Position numbers and translations under genes: made by a program. A DNA stretch of 64,000 nt, taken from the NCBI RefSeq assembly GCF_027486195.1, contig NZ_JAIXPP010000010.1, forward strand, positions 24,257-88,256, written 5' to 3'. Each line of letters opens with the position of its first letter. The stretch's first letter is position 1. Shown here in pieces: positions 50,556-58,898 of this stretch. This DNA comes from Novosphingobium sp. Lineage in GTDB: Bacteria; Pseudomonadota; Alphaproteobacteria; Sphingomonadales; Sphingomonadaceae. Under the pieces are notes generated by a model. It did not search any database and had not been told where the DNA came from. It saw only the letters and a program-made list of their open reading frames with translations.

Positions 50556-51386
50556 TCAGAACGATGCGGTGAGCGAAACCACGCCGACCGGCTTGGTCGT
50601 GCGGTAGAACGAATTCGCGCACACATCGACCGCCGTCAGGCTTTCGCCGCCGCCGGCGCCGCTGCACAGGCCGCTCTGGGCAAAGTCGCTGCGGTGCATA
50701 TTCGTACCGACCACTGAGGCATCAAGCGCAAGGTTCTTATACTTCGCGGTAATCCCCACGTTGTAATCGAAGAATGGCTTAGGAAGGTCGAAGCCGCCGC
50801 CGGTGTGCGCGAGGTGCGAATGGATGCTCAGCGGAGTGCCCGGGATCGCCCCGCCCAGTTCGCCGTAAACGTAGAGATTGCTGCGATGGGTCGAGGTGAA
50901 GTTGTAGTTGAACACCTTCTGCGCCGGCGCAAAGTTCGCGCCGACCTTGGCCGTCACCGGGCCCAGCGTCTTGGCCACCGAACCGTAGACTTCCCAGTAG
51001 TTGCCGATCGTCGCGCCCGGATAGATGTAGCCATAAAGGCCGCCGTCGATCGTGAAGCCGGTGTTGCCGATCCCGTGGGTGTAGCCGCCGTAGATGTCGA
51101 TCTCGGTGCCGCCGATGTTGATCGGGCTGTTGCCAGCCGAGGCGCTCGAGCCCCAGGTCGAGATGTAGAAACCGGATTTGTGCGCGATCGTGAAGGTGCC
51201 CTGCACGACGGGCTTGTTGTCCGACTGCGCGACGCCGCGGAACCGGTACTGGCTGGCGATCGTCGCCGCTCCCGTCACCGTGATGTCGCTGGGCGGGGCA
51301 GTTTCGTCGGCAAGCGCGGGTGCAGCAGCGGCGAAGCTAAGGGCAGCAAAGGTTGCGGCCACGAAGGCCTTGCTGGACGTACGCAT
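50556..51386 (-). CDS. TorF-family putative porin
   Basis: 276 residues from an ATG chosen because a signal peptide (about 27 residues, Ala-rich, cut after Ala-Leu-Ala) then follows at once. The mature chain alternates Gly/Tyr/Phe-rich strands of a small beta-barrel, with Tyr-Arg-Phe-Arg-Gly-Val near residue 50 and a C-terminal Phe typical of barrel insertion. Two Cys near residue 260 may form a disulfide. The substrate is unknown. Confidence 0.84.
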   Translation of the reverse strand: MRTSSKAFVAATFAALSFAAAAPALADETAPPSDITVTGAATIASQYRFRGVAQSDNKPVVQGTFTIAHKSGFYISTWGSSASAGNSPINIGGTEIDIYGGYTHGIGNTGFTIDGGLYGYIYPGATIGNYWEVYGSVAKTLGPVTAKVGANFAPAQKVFNYNFTSTHRSNLYVYGELGGAIPGTPLSIHSHLAHTGGGFDLPKPFFDYNVGITAKYKNLALDASVVGTNMHRSDFAQSGLCSGAGGGESLTAVDVCANSFYRTTKPVGVVSLTASF

Positions 51387-51625
51387 GGGGAATCCTTTGT
51401 TTTTGGGTTCGCGTCGTCCCACCTGCACAGGCCGTGGCGACTCGATTTTTGCGGTCAGCCTTCGTTCTGTAACTTTTTGTTGCCGGATTATGTTGCGTCG
51501 CACAAGAGCGCGCCAACGGCTGGTCGCGGCTTTCCCACGCTCTGTTGCAATTCCGCACCATCCATGCCGCGCGCCTTGTAATGGACGCTGTCAGGCCCAT
51601 ATTACTTTGGTAAGGCCCCTCTTTG

Positions 51626-52411
51626 ATGCTGAAGCTGCTGCGTTCCTTTCTTGAATCCCGGTCCGAGCCAGAGGTGATTCCCTCGGTTCCGGACGGTCAG
51701 CGAGTCTATGCCATTGGTGACATCCATGGCCGATACGACCTGCTGTGCCGCATGATTGCGCGGATCGAAGCGGACGAAGCGGGCCGTTCCCCTGCCGATA
51801 CCACCGTCATCCTGCTGGGCGATCTCGTCGATCGCGGCCCGGACAGCGCGAGCGTCATTGCCACCGCGCGCGAATGGGCAAAGCGCCGCCGCGTGCGCAT
51901 GCTGGCCGGCAACCATGAGGAAATGTTTCTCGGCAGCTTCGAGCGCGACGATACGCTGCGCCATTTCCTCCGCCATGGCGGGCGCGAAACCTTGCTGAGC
52001 TATCCGATCGAGCCTGATGTCTACAGCCGCGCCACGCTCGAGGAGTTGCGCGCGATCATGCATGATGCGGTCCCGGCCGACGACATCGAATTCATGAAGT
52101 CGATGGAAGACAGCATCCAGATCGGCGACTACGTCTTCGTCCATGCCGGGGTGCGCCCGGGGGTTCCGCTCGAAGATCAGAAGATCTCGGACCTGCGCTG
52201 GATTCGCGGTGAATTCATCGAAGGCCCCGAAACCCGCGATTTTGCGGTTGTCCACGGCCACACCATTCTCGAAAGCCCGCACGTCTCGCCGCTGCGCATC
52301 AGCCTCGATACGGGCGCCTATGCCTCGGGCCTGCTCACCGCGATCGGCCTCGAAGGCACATCGCGCTGGCTGATTTCAGTGCAGGGCGAACCGGCTGCCG
52401 AAGCAGCCTAA
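51626..52411 (+). CDS. Serine/threonine-type metallophosphoesterase
   Basis: 261 residues. Motifs in order: Gly-Asp-Ile-His-Gly-Arg near residue 31, Gly-Asp-Leu-Val-Asp-Arg-Gly near residue 64, Gly-Asn-His-Glu near residue 94, and His-Gly-His near residue 212. These bind two metals. Bacterial relatives include PrpA/ApaH-like phosphatases. The ATG is preferred to a TTG one codon earlier. It converges with the following gene by a 4-base overlap of ends. Confidence 0.88.
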   Translation: MLKLLRSFLESRSEPEVIPSVPDGQRVYAIGDIHGRYDLLCRMIARIEADEAGRSPADTTVILLGDLVDRGPDSASVIATAREWAKRRRVRMLAGNHEEMFLGSFERDDTLRHFLRHGGRETLLSYPIEPDVYSRATLEELRAIMHDAVPADDIEFMKSMEDSIQIGDYVFVHAGVRPGVPLEDQKISDLRWIRGEFIEGPETRDFAVVHGHTILESPHVSPLRISLDTGAYASGLLTAIGLEGTSRWLISVQGEPAAEAA

Positions 52412-52761
52412 TCGTCGAACAGCACCGTGCGCATCGCGCCGTCCTCGCGGTAGACCGGCCCATCGCGGCCGACTTCATACATCCGGTTCCACAGCGCAGT
52501 AGGCCCCAGCCCCACCATCGTGTCGCGCATCGCGGCGTAGCAGGGGTGCTGGAAGTGCGCGACGAGCGAGGCGTGATCCTCCCACAGCTCGTGGATGGTT
52601 ACCCGGTGCGGAATGCAGGGATCGGCGGCGAAGCAGTACTCAAGGCAGCCCGGCTCCTCGGTGCGCGATGTCCATTGGATCGGCGCCGCGAGCCGCACCG
52701 CCTCGTCCCGCACGCCCTGATCGGCAAATTCGATCCACGCGTGAATGATGACCTGCGGCAT
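52408..52761 (-). CDS. Antibiotic biosynthesis monooxygenase (ABM) fold protein
   Basis: 117 residues from an ATG with an AGGGAGAG site upstream. The ferredoxin-like ABM fold shows Ile-Ile-His-Ala-Trp-Ile-Glu-Phe at the start, a Glu-Pro-Gly-Cys-Leu-Glu-Tyr segment, and Glu-Leu-Trp-Glu-Asp followed by Val-Ala-His-Phe. Members degrade or modify small quinones or haem-like substrates; no specific one can be named here. Confidence 0.78.
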   Translation of the reverse strand: MPQVIIHAWIEFADQGVRDEAVRLAAPIQWTSRTEEPGCLEYCFAADPCIPHRVTIHELWEDHASLVAHFQHPCYAAMRDTMVGLGPTALWNRMYEVGRDGPVYREDGAMRTVLFDD

Positions 52762-52839
52762 GGCTGGCTCTCCCTTGGCCCCGCTCATGCCGGGCTTGAT
52801 TGACCTGGCCAGTCAAGCACACCCCGTCGCGGGGCGCCC

Positions 52840-53568
52840 CTATTGATAAACGCAGGTGTCGTAATCCGCGCGCACCGTGTTCACCCGCGCCGCGATCACA
52901 TTGCCGTGCCTGCGGGTAGAACCCGTCGCACCCGTCACCGCGCGCACCTTGGGCTGCGGGAACGCCGCGGCGATCCGCGCCGCCTCGACCCGGCTCAATT
53001 GTGCCGCCGATTTCTTGTAGTAGCGCTGCGCCCCCGCCTCGACGCCATAGGTGCCGATGCCCGTTTCGGCGACATTGAGGTAGACCTCCATGATCCGCCG
53101 CTTGCCCCAGATCGTCTCGATCAGCACGGTGAACCAGGCTTCCAGCCCCTTGCGCAAATAGCCGCCGCCTTGCCACAGGAACACGTTCTTGGCGGTCTGC
53201 TGGCTGATCGTGGAGCCGCCGCGGATGCGTCCGCCCTCCTGATTGCGCTCCCACGCCTTGAGGATCGCATCCTGATCGAACCCGTGATGCTGGCAGAACT
53301 TGCCGTCCTCGCCCGCGATTGCCGCATCCACCATGTTGCGATCGATCTTCGAAAGCGGCACCCATTCCCGGGTGATGCCGTTGGGATCGAAGATCATCGT
53401 CAGCGTCACCGGCACCGGCACGAAGCGGTAGACCACCACCATCGTCACGCTCAGGAACAGGAACGCCGCGACCAGCCGCGCCAGCAACCAGCCCGCCTGA
53501 TGCAACAGGCCGGGCCGGCGCGCCCGCATCACTTGCGGGTTCTTGAGCTTGAGCAGTTCATCATCCAT
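52840..53568 (-). CDS. mtgA: Monofunctional peptidoglycan transglycosylase
   Basis: 242 residues with an N-terminal membrane anchor near residues 28-50. The GT51 motifs Gly-Glu-Asp-Gly-Lys-Phe (catalytic Glu), Arg-Gly-Gly-Ser-Thr-Ile-Ser-Gln-Gln and Arg-Lys-Gly-Leu-Glu-Ala-Trp are all present, followed by Arg-Ile-Met-Glu-Val-Tyr-Leu-Asn. It polymerises lipid II into glycan strands. Confidence 0.92.
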   Translation of the reverse strand: MDDELLKLKNPQVMRARRPGLLHQAGWLLARLVAAFLFLSVTMVVVYRFVPVPVTLTMIFDPNGITREWVPLSKIDRNMVDAAIAGEDGKFCQHHGFDQDAILKAWERNQEGGRIRGGSTISQQTAKNVFLWQGGGYLRKGLEAWFTVLIETIWGKRRIMEVYLNVAETGIGTYGVEAGAQRYYKKSAAQLSRVEAARIAAAFPQPKVRAVTGATGSTRRHGNVIAARVNTVRADYDTCVYQ

Positions 53569-53690
53569 GCGCCGATGATATTACCTGGCGGCGCGCGGCT
53601 GGCAATCGGGAGCTTGAAAGCTTGCAACGGTCCCTTCGCGCCTTCGCTGCGGGCCGCGTGGTTGCCGCGATCCATCGCGCGAACAGGAAC

Positions 53691-53710
53691 GGCCGGGGTC
53701 ACCCCCGGCC
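53691..53710. terminator. Hairpin downstream of rpoH
   Basis: GGCCGGGG pairs with CCCCGGCC across a 4-base loop, 29 bases beyond the rpoH stop. There is no T-run, so a rho-independent role is weakly supported. Confidence 0.4.
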
Positions 53711-53738
53711 GCCCGTACATTCACCAGGAACGCGCCGT

Positions 53739-54641
53739 TCAGGCCGTCAGCAGATGCCGCTCGCCGGCAATGCGCTGCATCGCCTTCTGCAGCTTCTCGA
53801 AAGCACGCACCTCGATCTGGCGCACGCGCTCGCGGCTGACGTTGTAGACCTGGCTCAGTTCTTCGAGCGTCTTGGGCTCGTCGATCAGGCGCCGGTCGGT
53901 CAGAATATGCCGCTCGCGGTCCGAAAGGCCGTCCATCGCCTCGACCAGCAGGGCGTGGCGCAGATGCGCTTCCTCGGCGTCGGCCACGGTCTCGTCCTGC
54001 AGCGGGCTGTCATCGACCAGCCAGTCCTGCCACGAACCCTCGCCGTCCTCACGCACCGAGACGTTGAGGCTGGCATCGCCGCCCATCATCATGCGCCGGT
54101 TCATGTTGACGACTTCGGTCTCGGACACGCCAAGGTCGGTCGCGATCTTGCGCACGTCTTCCGGATGCAGGTCCGAATCCTCGAACGCCTCGAGGTTCTT
54201 CTTCATCCGCCGCAGGTTGAAGAACAGCTTCTTCTGCGCCGCGGTGGTGCCCATCTTCACGAGGCTCCACGACCGCAGGATGTACTCCTGGATCGAGGCC
54301 TTGATCCACCACATCGCATATGTCGCCAGACGGAAGCCGCGATCGGGCTCAAACTTCTTGACGCCCTGCATGAGGCCGATGTTGCCTTCGGAGATCAGCT
54401 CGCTCACGGGCAGGCCATAGCCGCGATAGCCCATGGCGATCTTCGCCACGAGCCGCAGATGGCTTGTCACCAGCTGCGCAGCGGCCTGCGGATCGGCATG
54501 CTCCTGATAGCGCTTGGCGAGCATGTATTCCTGCTCGGGCGCCAGCACCGGGAACTTGCGGATCTCGGCCAGATAGCGGTTCAGCCCCGCCTCACCGCCA
54601 CCAAGGGCAGGGACCAGCGCTGTCGATTTCTTCTCAGACAC
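53739..54641 (-). CDS. rpoH: Heat-shock sigma factor RpoH (sigma-32)
   Basis: 300 residues. Region 2 reads Leu-Ile-Ser-Glu-Gly-Asn-Ile-Gly-Leu-Met-Gln-Gly-Val and Thr-Tyr-Ala-Met-Trp-Trp-Ile-Lys-Ala. The RpoH box Gln-Lys-Lys-Leu-Phe-Phe-Asn-Leu-Arg near residue 135 and region 4.2 Ser-Arg-Glu-Arg-Val-Arg-Gln-Ile-Glu confirm the type. It directs RNA polymerase to heat-shock promoters. The 190-bp gap to rluD should hold its promoter, but I could not define one with confidence. Confidence 0.95.
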   Translation of the reverse strand: MSEKKSTALVPALGGGEAGLNRYLAEIRKFPVLAPEQEYMLAKRYQEHADPQAAAQLVTSHLRLVAKIAMGYRGYGLPVSELISEGNIGLMQGVKKFEPDRGFRLATYAMWWIKASIQEYILRSWSLVKMGTTAAQKKLFFNLRRMKKNLEAFEDSDLHPEDVRKIATDLGVSETEVVNMNRRMMMGGDASLNVSVREDGEGSWQDWLVDDSPLQDETVADAEEAHLRHALLVEAMDGLSDRERHILTDRRLIDEPKTLEELSQVYNVSRERVRQIEVRAFEKLQKAMQRIAGERHLLTA

Positions 54642-54835
54642 CTGAACACATCCTTTCGCCGCGCCCGATTGCAGGGGGCGCGAACCTCACAGGCCTGTGT
54701 CGCGAGACGTTCGCGGCTTGTTCCGGTATATCGGAGAGCCCCGAGTCTTGCCACACAGCAAAACTATTCGCCCACGTAGCGCCATTCGATACAGCGCGTT
54801 TTTGGGGCATTGCACCTTTTATCCATAGGCTGCCG

Positions 54836-55789
54836 TCAGCCACCATGCCCTCCCAGTTCGATAATGAGCGTCCTGAGATCGACGGGCGTCGGGCTGGCAA
54901 AGCGCACCGAATCGCCGCTCGCCGGATGGATGAAGCCAAGCTCGGCCGCGTGGAGCGCCTGACGACCGAAGCCGAGCCGGGCAAGCAAGGGCCGATGCTG
55001 GGATGACGTGCGTCCATAGACTGGATCGCCCACTAGCGCATGGCCGATTGATGCAAGGTGAACGCGCACCTGGTGGGTTCGCCCGGTCTCGAGCCGACAC
55101 TCGATCAGCGCGGCGCCCTGCAGAATCTCGATCGTGCGGTAATGCGTGACGGCATGCTTGCCGCGCCCGTCAGCCACCAGCGCCATCTTCTTGCGATCCC
55201 GCTCGCTGCGCCCGATCGCGCCGCGCACCGTGCCCGCCGCAGGCACCGGCACGCCTGTCGTCACCGCCTGATAGACGCGGTGGATCGAATGGTCGGCAAA
55301 CTGCCGCGCCAGCCCCTCGTGCGCCGCATCGGTCTTGGCGACGACCAGCAGCCCCGAGGTATCCTTGTCGATCCGGTGCACGATCCCCGGCCGCGCCACG
55401 CCGCCGATGCCCGAAAGCTGGCCCCGGCAATGGTGCAGCAGCGCGTTGACCAGCGTCCCGTCGAGGTTCCCAGCCGCCGGATGCACCACCAGCCCCGCCG
55501 GCTTGTCGATCACGATGAGATGCGCGTCCTCATGGACCACGCTGAGCGGAATATCCTGCGCCGCGGCTTCAGCCGGTACGGCCTCCGGCACGCGGATGGT
55601 GAAGGGCGTGCCTTGCGCCGGCTTGAGCGAAGCCTGACCGGCAGGCTTTCCGGCGAGCGCCACGCGCCCATCATCGAGCAGCGCCTTGATCCGCTCGCGC
55701 GAGAGGCCGGAGACATCGGCAAGCGCCCGGTCGAGCCGCAGCCCGCCGGTCGGGATGATCCCTTCGATGATGGTCTCGCATGCCCCCAT
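54836..55789 (-). CDS. rluD: 23S rRNA pseudouridine synthase (RluD)
   Basis: 317 residues from an ATG before Gly-Ala-Cys-Glu-Thr; the long frame upstream is non-coding. An S4-like RNA-binding domain covers residues 15-65, and the catalytic motif Val-His-Arg-Ile-Asp-Lys-Asp-Thr-Ser-Gly-Leu lies near residue 135. A Gly-Arg-Thr-His-Gln-Val-Arg-Val-His motif follows. It forms pseudouridines in helix 69 of 23S rRNA. The start faces the parD gene 88 bases away. Confidence 0.92.
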   Translation of the reverse strand: MGACETIIEGIIPTGGLRLDRALADVSGLSRERIKALLDDGRVALAGKPAGQASLKPAQGTPFTIRVPEAVPAEAAAQDIPLSVVHEDAHLIVIDKPAGLVVHPAAGNLDGTLVNALLHHCRGQLSGIGGVARPGIVHRIDKDTSGLLVVAKTDAAHEGLARQFADHSIHRVYQAVTTGVPVPAAGTVRGAIGRSERDRKKMALVADGRGKHAVTHYRTIEILQGAALIECRLETGRTHQVRVHLASIGHALVGDPVYGRTSSQHRPLLARLGFGRQALHAAELGFIHPASGDSVRFASPTPVDLRTLIIELGGHGG

Positions 55790-55850
55790 GGTCGGTTGGA
55801 TATGGGAACGGCGTGGCGGGGCGGCAAGGGTGGGGCAGTCTTGACAAACC

Positions 55851-55867
55851 TTGCCAAAAATCGGCAA
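55851..55867. promoter_or_regulatory. Candidate autoregulatory dyad for parDE
   Basis: TTGCC (55851-55855) and GGCAA (55863-55867) form an inverted repeat 9 bases before the antitoxin start, overlapped by a possible -35 TTGACA at 55841. Antitoxins of this type usually bind such sites. Confidence 0.45.
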
Positions 55868-55876
55868 ACTGCTGGC

Positions 55877-56122
55877 ATGGCAACCATGAACATTTCCCTG
55901 CCCGATCCCATGAAGCAGTGGGTCGAAGCGAAAGCCGGTTCGGGGCGCTACAGCAATGTCAGCGACTATATCCGCGATCTGATCCGACGCGAGCAGGAGC
56001 GATCGGATCGGATCGCCCGGATGCAGCAGCAGGTCGATGAAGCGCGGGCAAGCGGCACCAGCAACGAAACCATGGCAGACATTCGCGCCAGGGCCCTGCG
56101 CGTCGCCGGCACCGAACTCTAG
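55877..56122 (+). CDS. parD: ParD-like antitoxin
   Basis: 81 residues. The ribbon-helix-helix start Met-Asn-Ile-Ser-Leu-Pro-Asp near residue 4 and Tyr-Ser-Asn-Val-Ser-Asp-Tyr-Ile-Arg-Asp-Leu-Ile match ParD-type proteins; the C-terminal helix is the toxin-binding part. The toxin start follows 2 bases after the stop, as usual for this family. Confidence 0.9.
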   Translation: MATMNISLPDPMKQWVEAKAGSGRYSNVSDYIRDLIRREQERSDRIARMQQQVDEARASGTSNETMADIRARALRVAGTEL

Positions 56123-56124
56123 GG

Positions 56125-56427
56125 GTGGCCGGATTCCGGCTGTCTCGGGCCGCAGCAGACGATCTCGTCCAGATCTATCTGGAGGGACTGGCCTTGTTTG
56201 GCGCGGCGCAAGCAGATCGCTATCACGATGGTCTTGGTGCGGCCTTTGCATTTCTGGCGGACTATCCGCTCGCGGCCCGGCTGCGCGATGAAATTGCACC
56301 GCCGGTCCGGGTGCATCGCTACCAGTCCCATCTGATCATCTACGAAATCGCCGAGGATGATGCGGTGCTCATCCTGCGCGTGCGGCATGGCCGCGAGGAT
56401 TGGCTGCAGGCCGCCGATGGCGCATGA
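56125..56427 (+). CDS. parE: ParE/RelE-superfamily toxin
   Basis: 100 residues from a GTG. The ParE pattern shows Ser-Arg-Ala-Ala-Ala-Asp-Asp-Leu near residue 7, a Pro-Leu-Ala-Ala-Arg-Leu-Arg-Asp segment, and a C-terminal Arg-Val-Arg-His-Gly-Arg-Glu-Asp-Trp strand. ParE toxins poison DNA gyrase; the antitoxin upstream counteracts it. Confidence 0.9.
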   Translation: MAGFRLSRAAADDLVQIYLEGLALFGAAQADRYHDGLGAAFAFLADYPLAARLRDEIAPPVRVHRYQSHLIIYEIAEDDAVLILRVRHGREDWLQAADGA

Positions 56428-56449
56428 TCCGCACGCCGATGGCACCGCC

Positions 56450-56857
56450 ATGCACTTGACCCTCACCCCACAAGCCCACGCCGCCATCCTCGCCGCCGCT
56501 GCCGAAGCCGCGCCGCGCGAAGCCTGCGGCCTCCTCCTCGGCTCCGGAAACCACATCGAAACCGCGCTAAGCACCGCCAACGTCCATCCCGAACCCTCCC
56601 GCCATTTCGAGATCGATCCCGCCGCGCTCATCGCCGCACACAAGGCGGCGCGGGCGGTCAAGGCTTCGGGCGGGCCGCAGCTCATCGGCTATTTCCACTC
56701 GCATCCGAACGGCCTTGCCCGCCCTTCCGCCACCGATGCCGCCAGTGCCTCGGGCGATGGCCGGATCTGGGCCATCGCCGCTGCCGGCGCAGTCAGCTTG
56801 TGGCGCGATGCGCCATCAGGGTTCGAAGCGCTTTCCTACGCGATCAAGGAGAGTTAA
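56450..56857 (+). CDS. JAMM/MPN+ domain metallopeptidase (M67)
   Basis: 135 residues from the ATG before His-Leu-Thr-Leu-Thr; an ATG at 56417 would overlap the toxin gene by 11 bases and is equally possible. The JAMM motif shows Glu in Glu-Ala-Cys-Gly-Leu-Leu, His-Ser-His-Pro near residue 82, then Ser-x-x-Asp ten residues later, supporting a Zn-dependent isopeptidase fold. Bacterial members process sulfur-carrier or ubiquitin-like tails. No such partner gene is visible nearby. Confidence 0.82.
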   Translation: MHLTLTPQAHAAILAAAAEAAPREACGLLLGSGNHIETALSTANVHPEPSRHFEIDPAALIAAHKAARAVKASGGPQLIGYFHSHPNGLARPSATDAASASGDGRIWAIAAAGAVSLWRDAPSGFEALSYAIKES

Positions 56858-57000
56858 GGCAGGTTGGTGACGTCACGCCCGACCCTTCCTTGTGTGCTTC
56901 GCGATCGCTGCGGCAGGGCCCCATCCCGGGCAGCGCACGTTTCCCTCAGGACTGTGTCAACTGTGTCAACTTATTCAGCGAAAAGGCCTGAATTCTGAAC

Positions 57001-57657
57001 ATGAACACCGATTCGCTCGATCTCGCCAGCCTGCTCTGCTCGCGCCTGTGCCACGACATGCTCTCCCCCGTCGGCGCGCTCACGAATGGTCTCGAACTCC
57101 TCGCCGAGGAGAAGGACCCCGAGATGCGCCAGAAATGCTTCGAGCTGCTTGAGCAGAGCGCACGCATTTCCGCCGACAAGCTGCGCTTCTTCCGCCTCGC
57201 CTTCGGCGCCGCTGGCGGCTTCGGCGAGATGGTCCCGCTCGCCGAGCCGCGCGCGCTGATCGATGCGCTGGTCGGCAACAACGGGCGCATCCAGGCCAAC
57301 TGGGCGCTTGCCGGAGACAGCCTGCCCAAGCCTGCGGTCAAGACGCTGCTCAACCTCGCGCTCATCGGGATCGAGGCGCTGGTGCGCGGCGGCACGCTCG
57401 ATATCGCGGCCGAACTCAGGACGGATGGCGCAAAGCCCTGCAGCGAGATCGTGATCCGCGCGACCGGTGCCCGCGTCGTGTTCGATCGCAACGTCGGCCT
57501 CGCGCTCGAAGGCGCGCTCTCGGGCGAGGAACTCTCCAGCCGCACCGCGCCCGCGGCCATGCTGCGCCAGCTGGTCGATGGCATCGGCGGCACGATCCAG
57601 TATCACGCCACGCCCGAGGCTCTCGTCATGGGGGCCATGCTGCCCGTGTCTGCCTGA
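57001..57657 (+). CDS. chpT: Histidine phosphotransferase ChpT
   Basis: 218 residues. The phospho-accepting His18 is in Arg-Leu-Cys-His-Asp-Met-Leu-Ser-Pro-Val-Gly-Ala. The rest folds like a degenerate HATPase domain without ATP motifs. In alphaproteobacteria ChpT passes phosphate from CckA to CtrA and CpdR to control the cell cycle. The gene stands alone here, followed by an amidase. Confidence 0.9.
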   Translation: MNTDSLDLASLLCSRLCHDMLSPVGALTNGLELLAEEKDPEMRQKCFELLEQSARISADKLRFFRLAFGAAGGFGEMVPLAEPRALIDALVGNNGRIQANWALAGDSLPKPAVKTLLNLALIGIEALVRGGTLDIAAELRTDGAKPCSEIVIRATGARVVFDRNVGLALEGALSGEELSSRTAPAAMLRQLVDGIGGTIQYHATPEALVMGAMLPVSA

Positions 57658-57678
57658 AGTGTCGGGGCCTGATCTGCC

Positions 57679-58383
57679 ATGAACCGCTGGCTGGTCCACC
57701 GCGAGGTTCCCTCGCCCAACTGGAACGAGCGCAAATCGCGCGTCTCCATGGTGGTCCTGCATTACACCGGCATGCGCACCGCCGCCGATGCGCTCGAAAG
57801 GCTGTGCGATCCGGCGGCCGAAGTTTCGGCGCACTACATGATCGACGAGGATGGCACCGTCATCCGCCTCGTCGATGAAGGCAAGCGCGCCTGGCATGCG
57901 GGCCGATCCTACTGGCGCGGCGAAACCGACGTGAACTCGGCCAGCATCGGGATCGAGCTCGTCAATCCCGGCCACGAATTCGGCTACCGCCCGTTCCCCG
58001 AAGCGCAGATGGAAGCGCTGATCCCGCTGCTCGCCGATATCGTGAAGCGCCACGATATTCCCCGCGCCAATGTCGTCGGCCATTCGGACGTGGCTCCGGC
58101 GCGCAAGCAGGATCCGGGCGAGCTGTTCCCCTGGGACCTCCTCGCGCGGTACCGCATCACGCTGCCCAAACCGCAGCTCACCATGCGCCTGATCTATGAC
58201 AACCCAAGCGCCTTCTACCTCGCGCTAGAGCGTTTCGGGTATGACATCACCGATCCCGAAGCCGCCGTCCGCGCCTTCCAGCGCCGCTGGCGCCCCGCGC
58301 GCATCGATGGCGAAATCGACGGACAGATCGGCGCACTGCTGTTCGAGCTTTTGTTGGAACGCGACACCGGGCGTGCTAGGTGA
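57679..58383 (+). CDS. N-acetylmuramoyl-L-alanine amidase (AmpD/Amidase_2) with C-terminal binding domain
   Basis: 234 residues. The Amidase_2 Zn ligands are His in Leu-His-Tyr-Thr-Gly-Met near residue 29, and His in Val-Val-Gly-His-Ser-Asp near residue 135 with Asp in Lys-Gln-Asp-Pro-Gly. A C-terminal peptidoglycan-binding repeat follows (Ala-Val-Arg-Ala-Phe-Gln-Arg-Arg-Trp). No signal peptide, so a cytoplasmic recycling role like AmpD is likely. Confidence 0.88.
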   Translation: MNRWLVHREVPSPNWNERKSRVSMVVLHYTGMRTAADALERLCDPAAEVSAHYMIDEDGTVIRLVDEGKRAWHAGRSYWRGETDVNSASIGIELVNPGHEFGYRPFPEAQMEALIPLLADIVKRHDIPRANVVGHSDVAPARKQDPGELFPWDLLARYRITLPKPQLTMRLIYDNPSAFYLALERFGYDITDPEAAVRAFQRRWRPARIDGEIDGQIGALLFELLLERDTGRAR

Positions 58384-58389
58384 CCCCTC

Positions 58390-58825
58390 GCCAGGGGGCC
58401 GGGCAGCCGCGTTCCCGCTCATCCTGAGCTTGTCGAAGGGTGGCGGGACCGAGGAAAGTCCGGGCTCCACGAAACAAGGGTGGCGGGTAACGCCCGCCGA
58501 GGGAAACTTCAGGGAAAGTGCCACAGAGAGCAGACCGCTAACCCAGCGTGTTGAAAGACATGGGGGGCAGCAAGGGTGAAAGGGTGCGGCAAGAGCGCAC
58601 CGCGCGACTGGTAACAGAAGCGGCAAGGCAAACCCCACCTGGAGCAAGACCGAATAGGGACTGCGCGCTCCTTTACGGAGCAGGCCTGTTTCGGGCCAGC
58701 AGTCCGGGTTGGTCGCTTGAGCGCGCCCGGCAACGGGCCGCCTAGAGGAATGGCTGCCGACGCGGATACGGTCCACAAGTGGGATACCGTCCGCGCCACA
58801 GAACCCGGCTTACAGGCCCCCTGGC
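58390..58825 (+). ncRNA. rnpB: RNase P RNA, bacterial type A
   Basis: Conserved regions are visible: CR-I with GAGGAAAGTCCGGGCTCC (58451-58468), a central GGGTGAAAGGGTGCGG, GGCAAGAGCGCACCGCG-type P8/P9 segment, AGAGGAATGGCTGCC (58744-58758), and CR-V with ACAGAACCCGGCTTA (58798-58812). The ends pair as P1: GCCAGGGGGCC with GGCCCCCTGGC. The P3 arm (GTTCCCGC with GCGGGAC) encloses a short sequence resembling a dispersed genomic repeat. The RNA is the catalytic part of RNase P, which trims tRNA 5' ends. Confidence 0.95.
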
Positions 58826-58898
58826 AATTCGGGCCCCAATTCGGGTACTGCAATCAAAGCGTTTTCCTACCCGCCATGAAGGCGCTAGGAAGCGGCGC

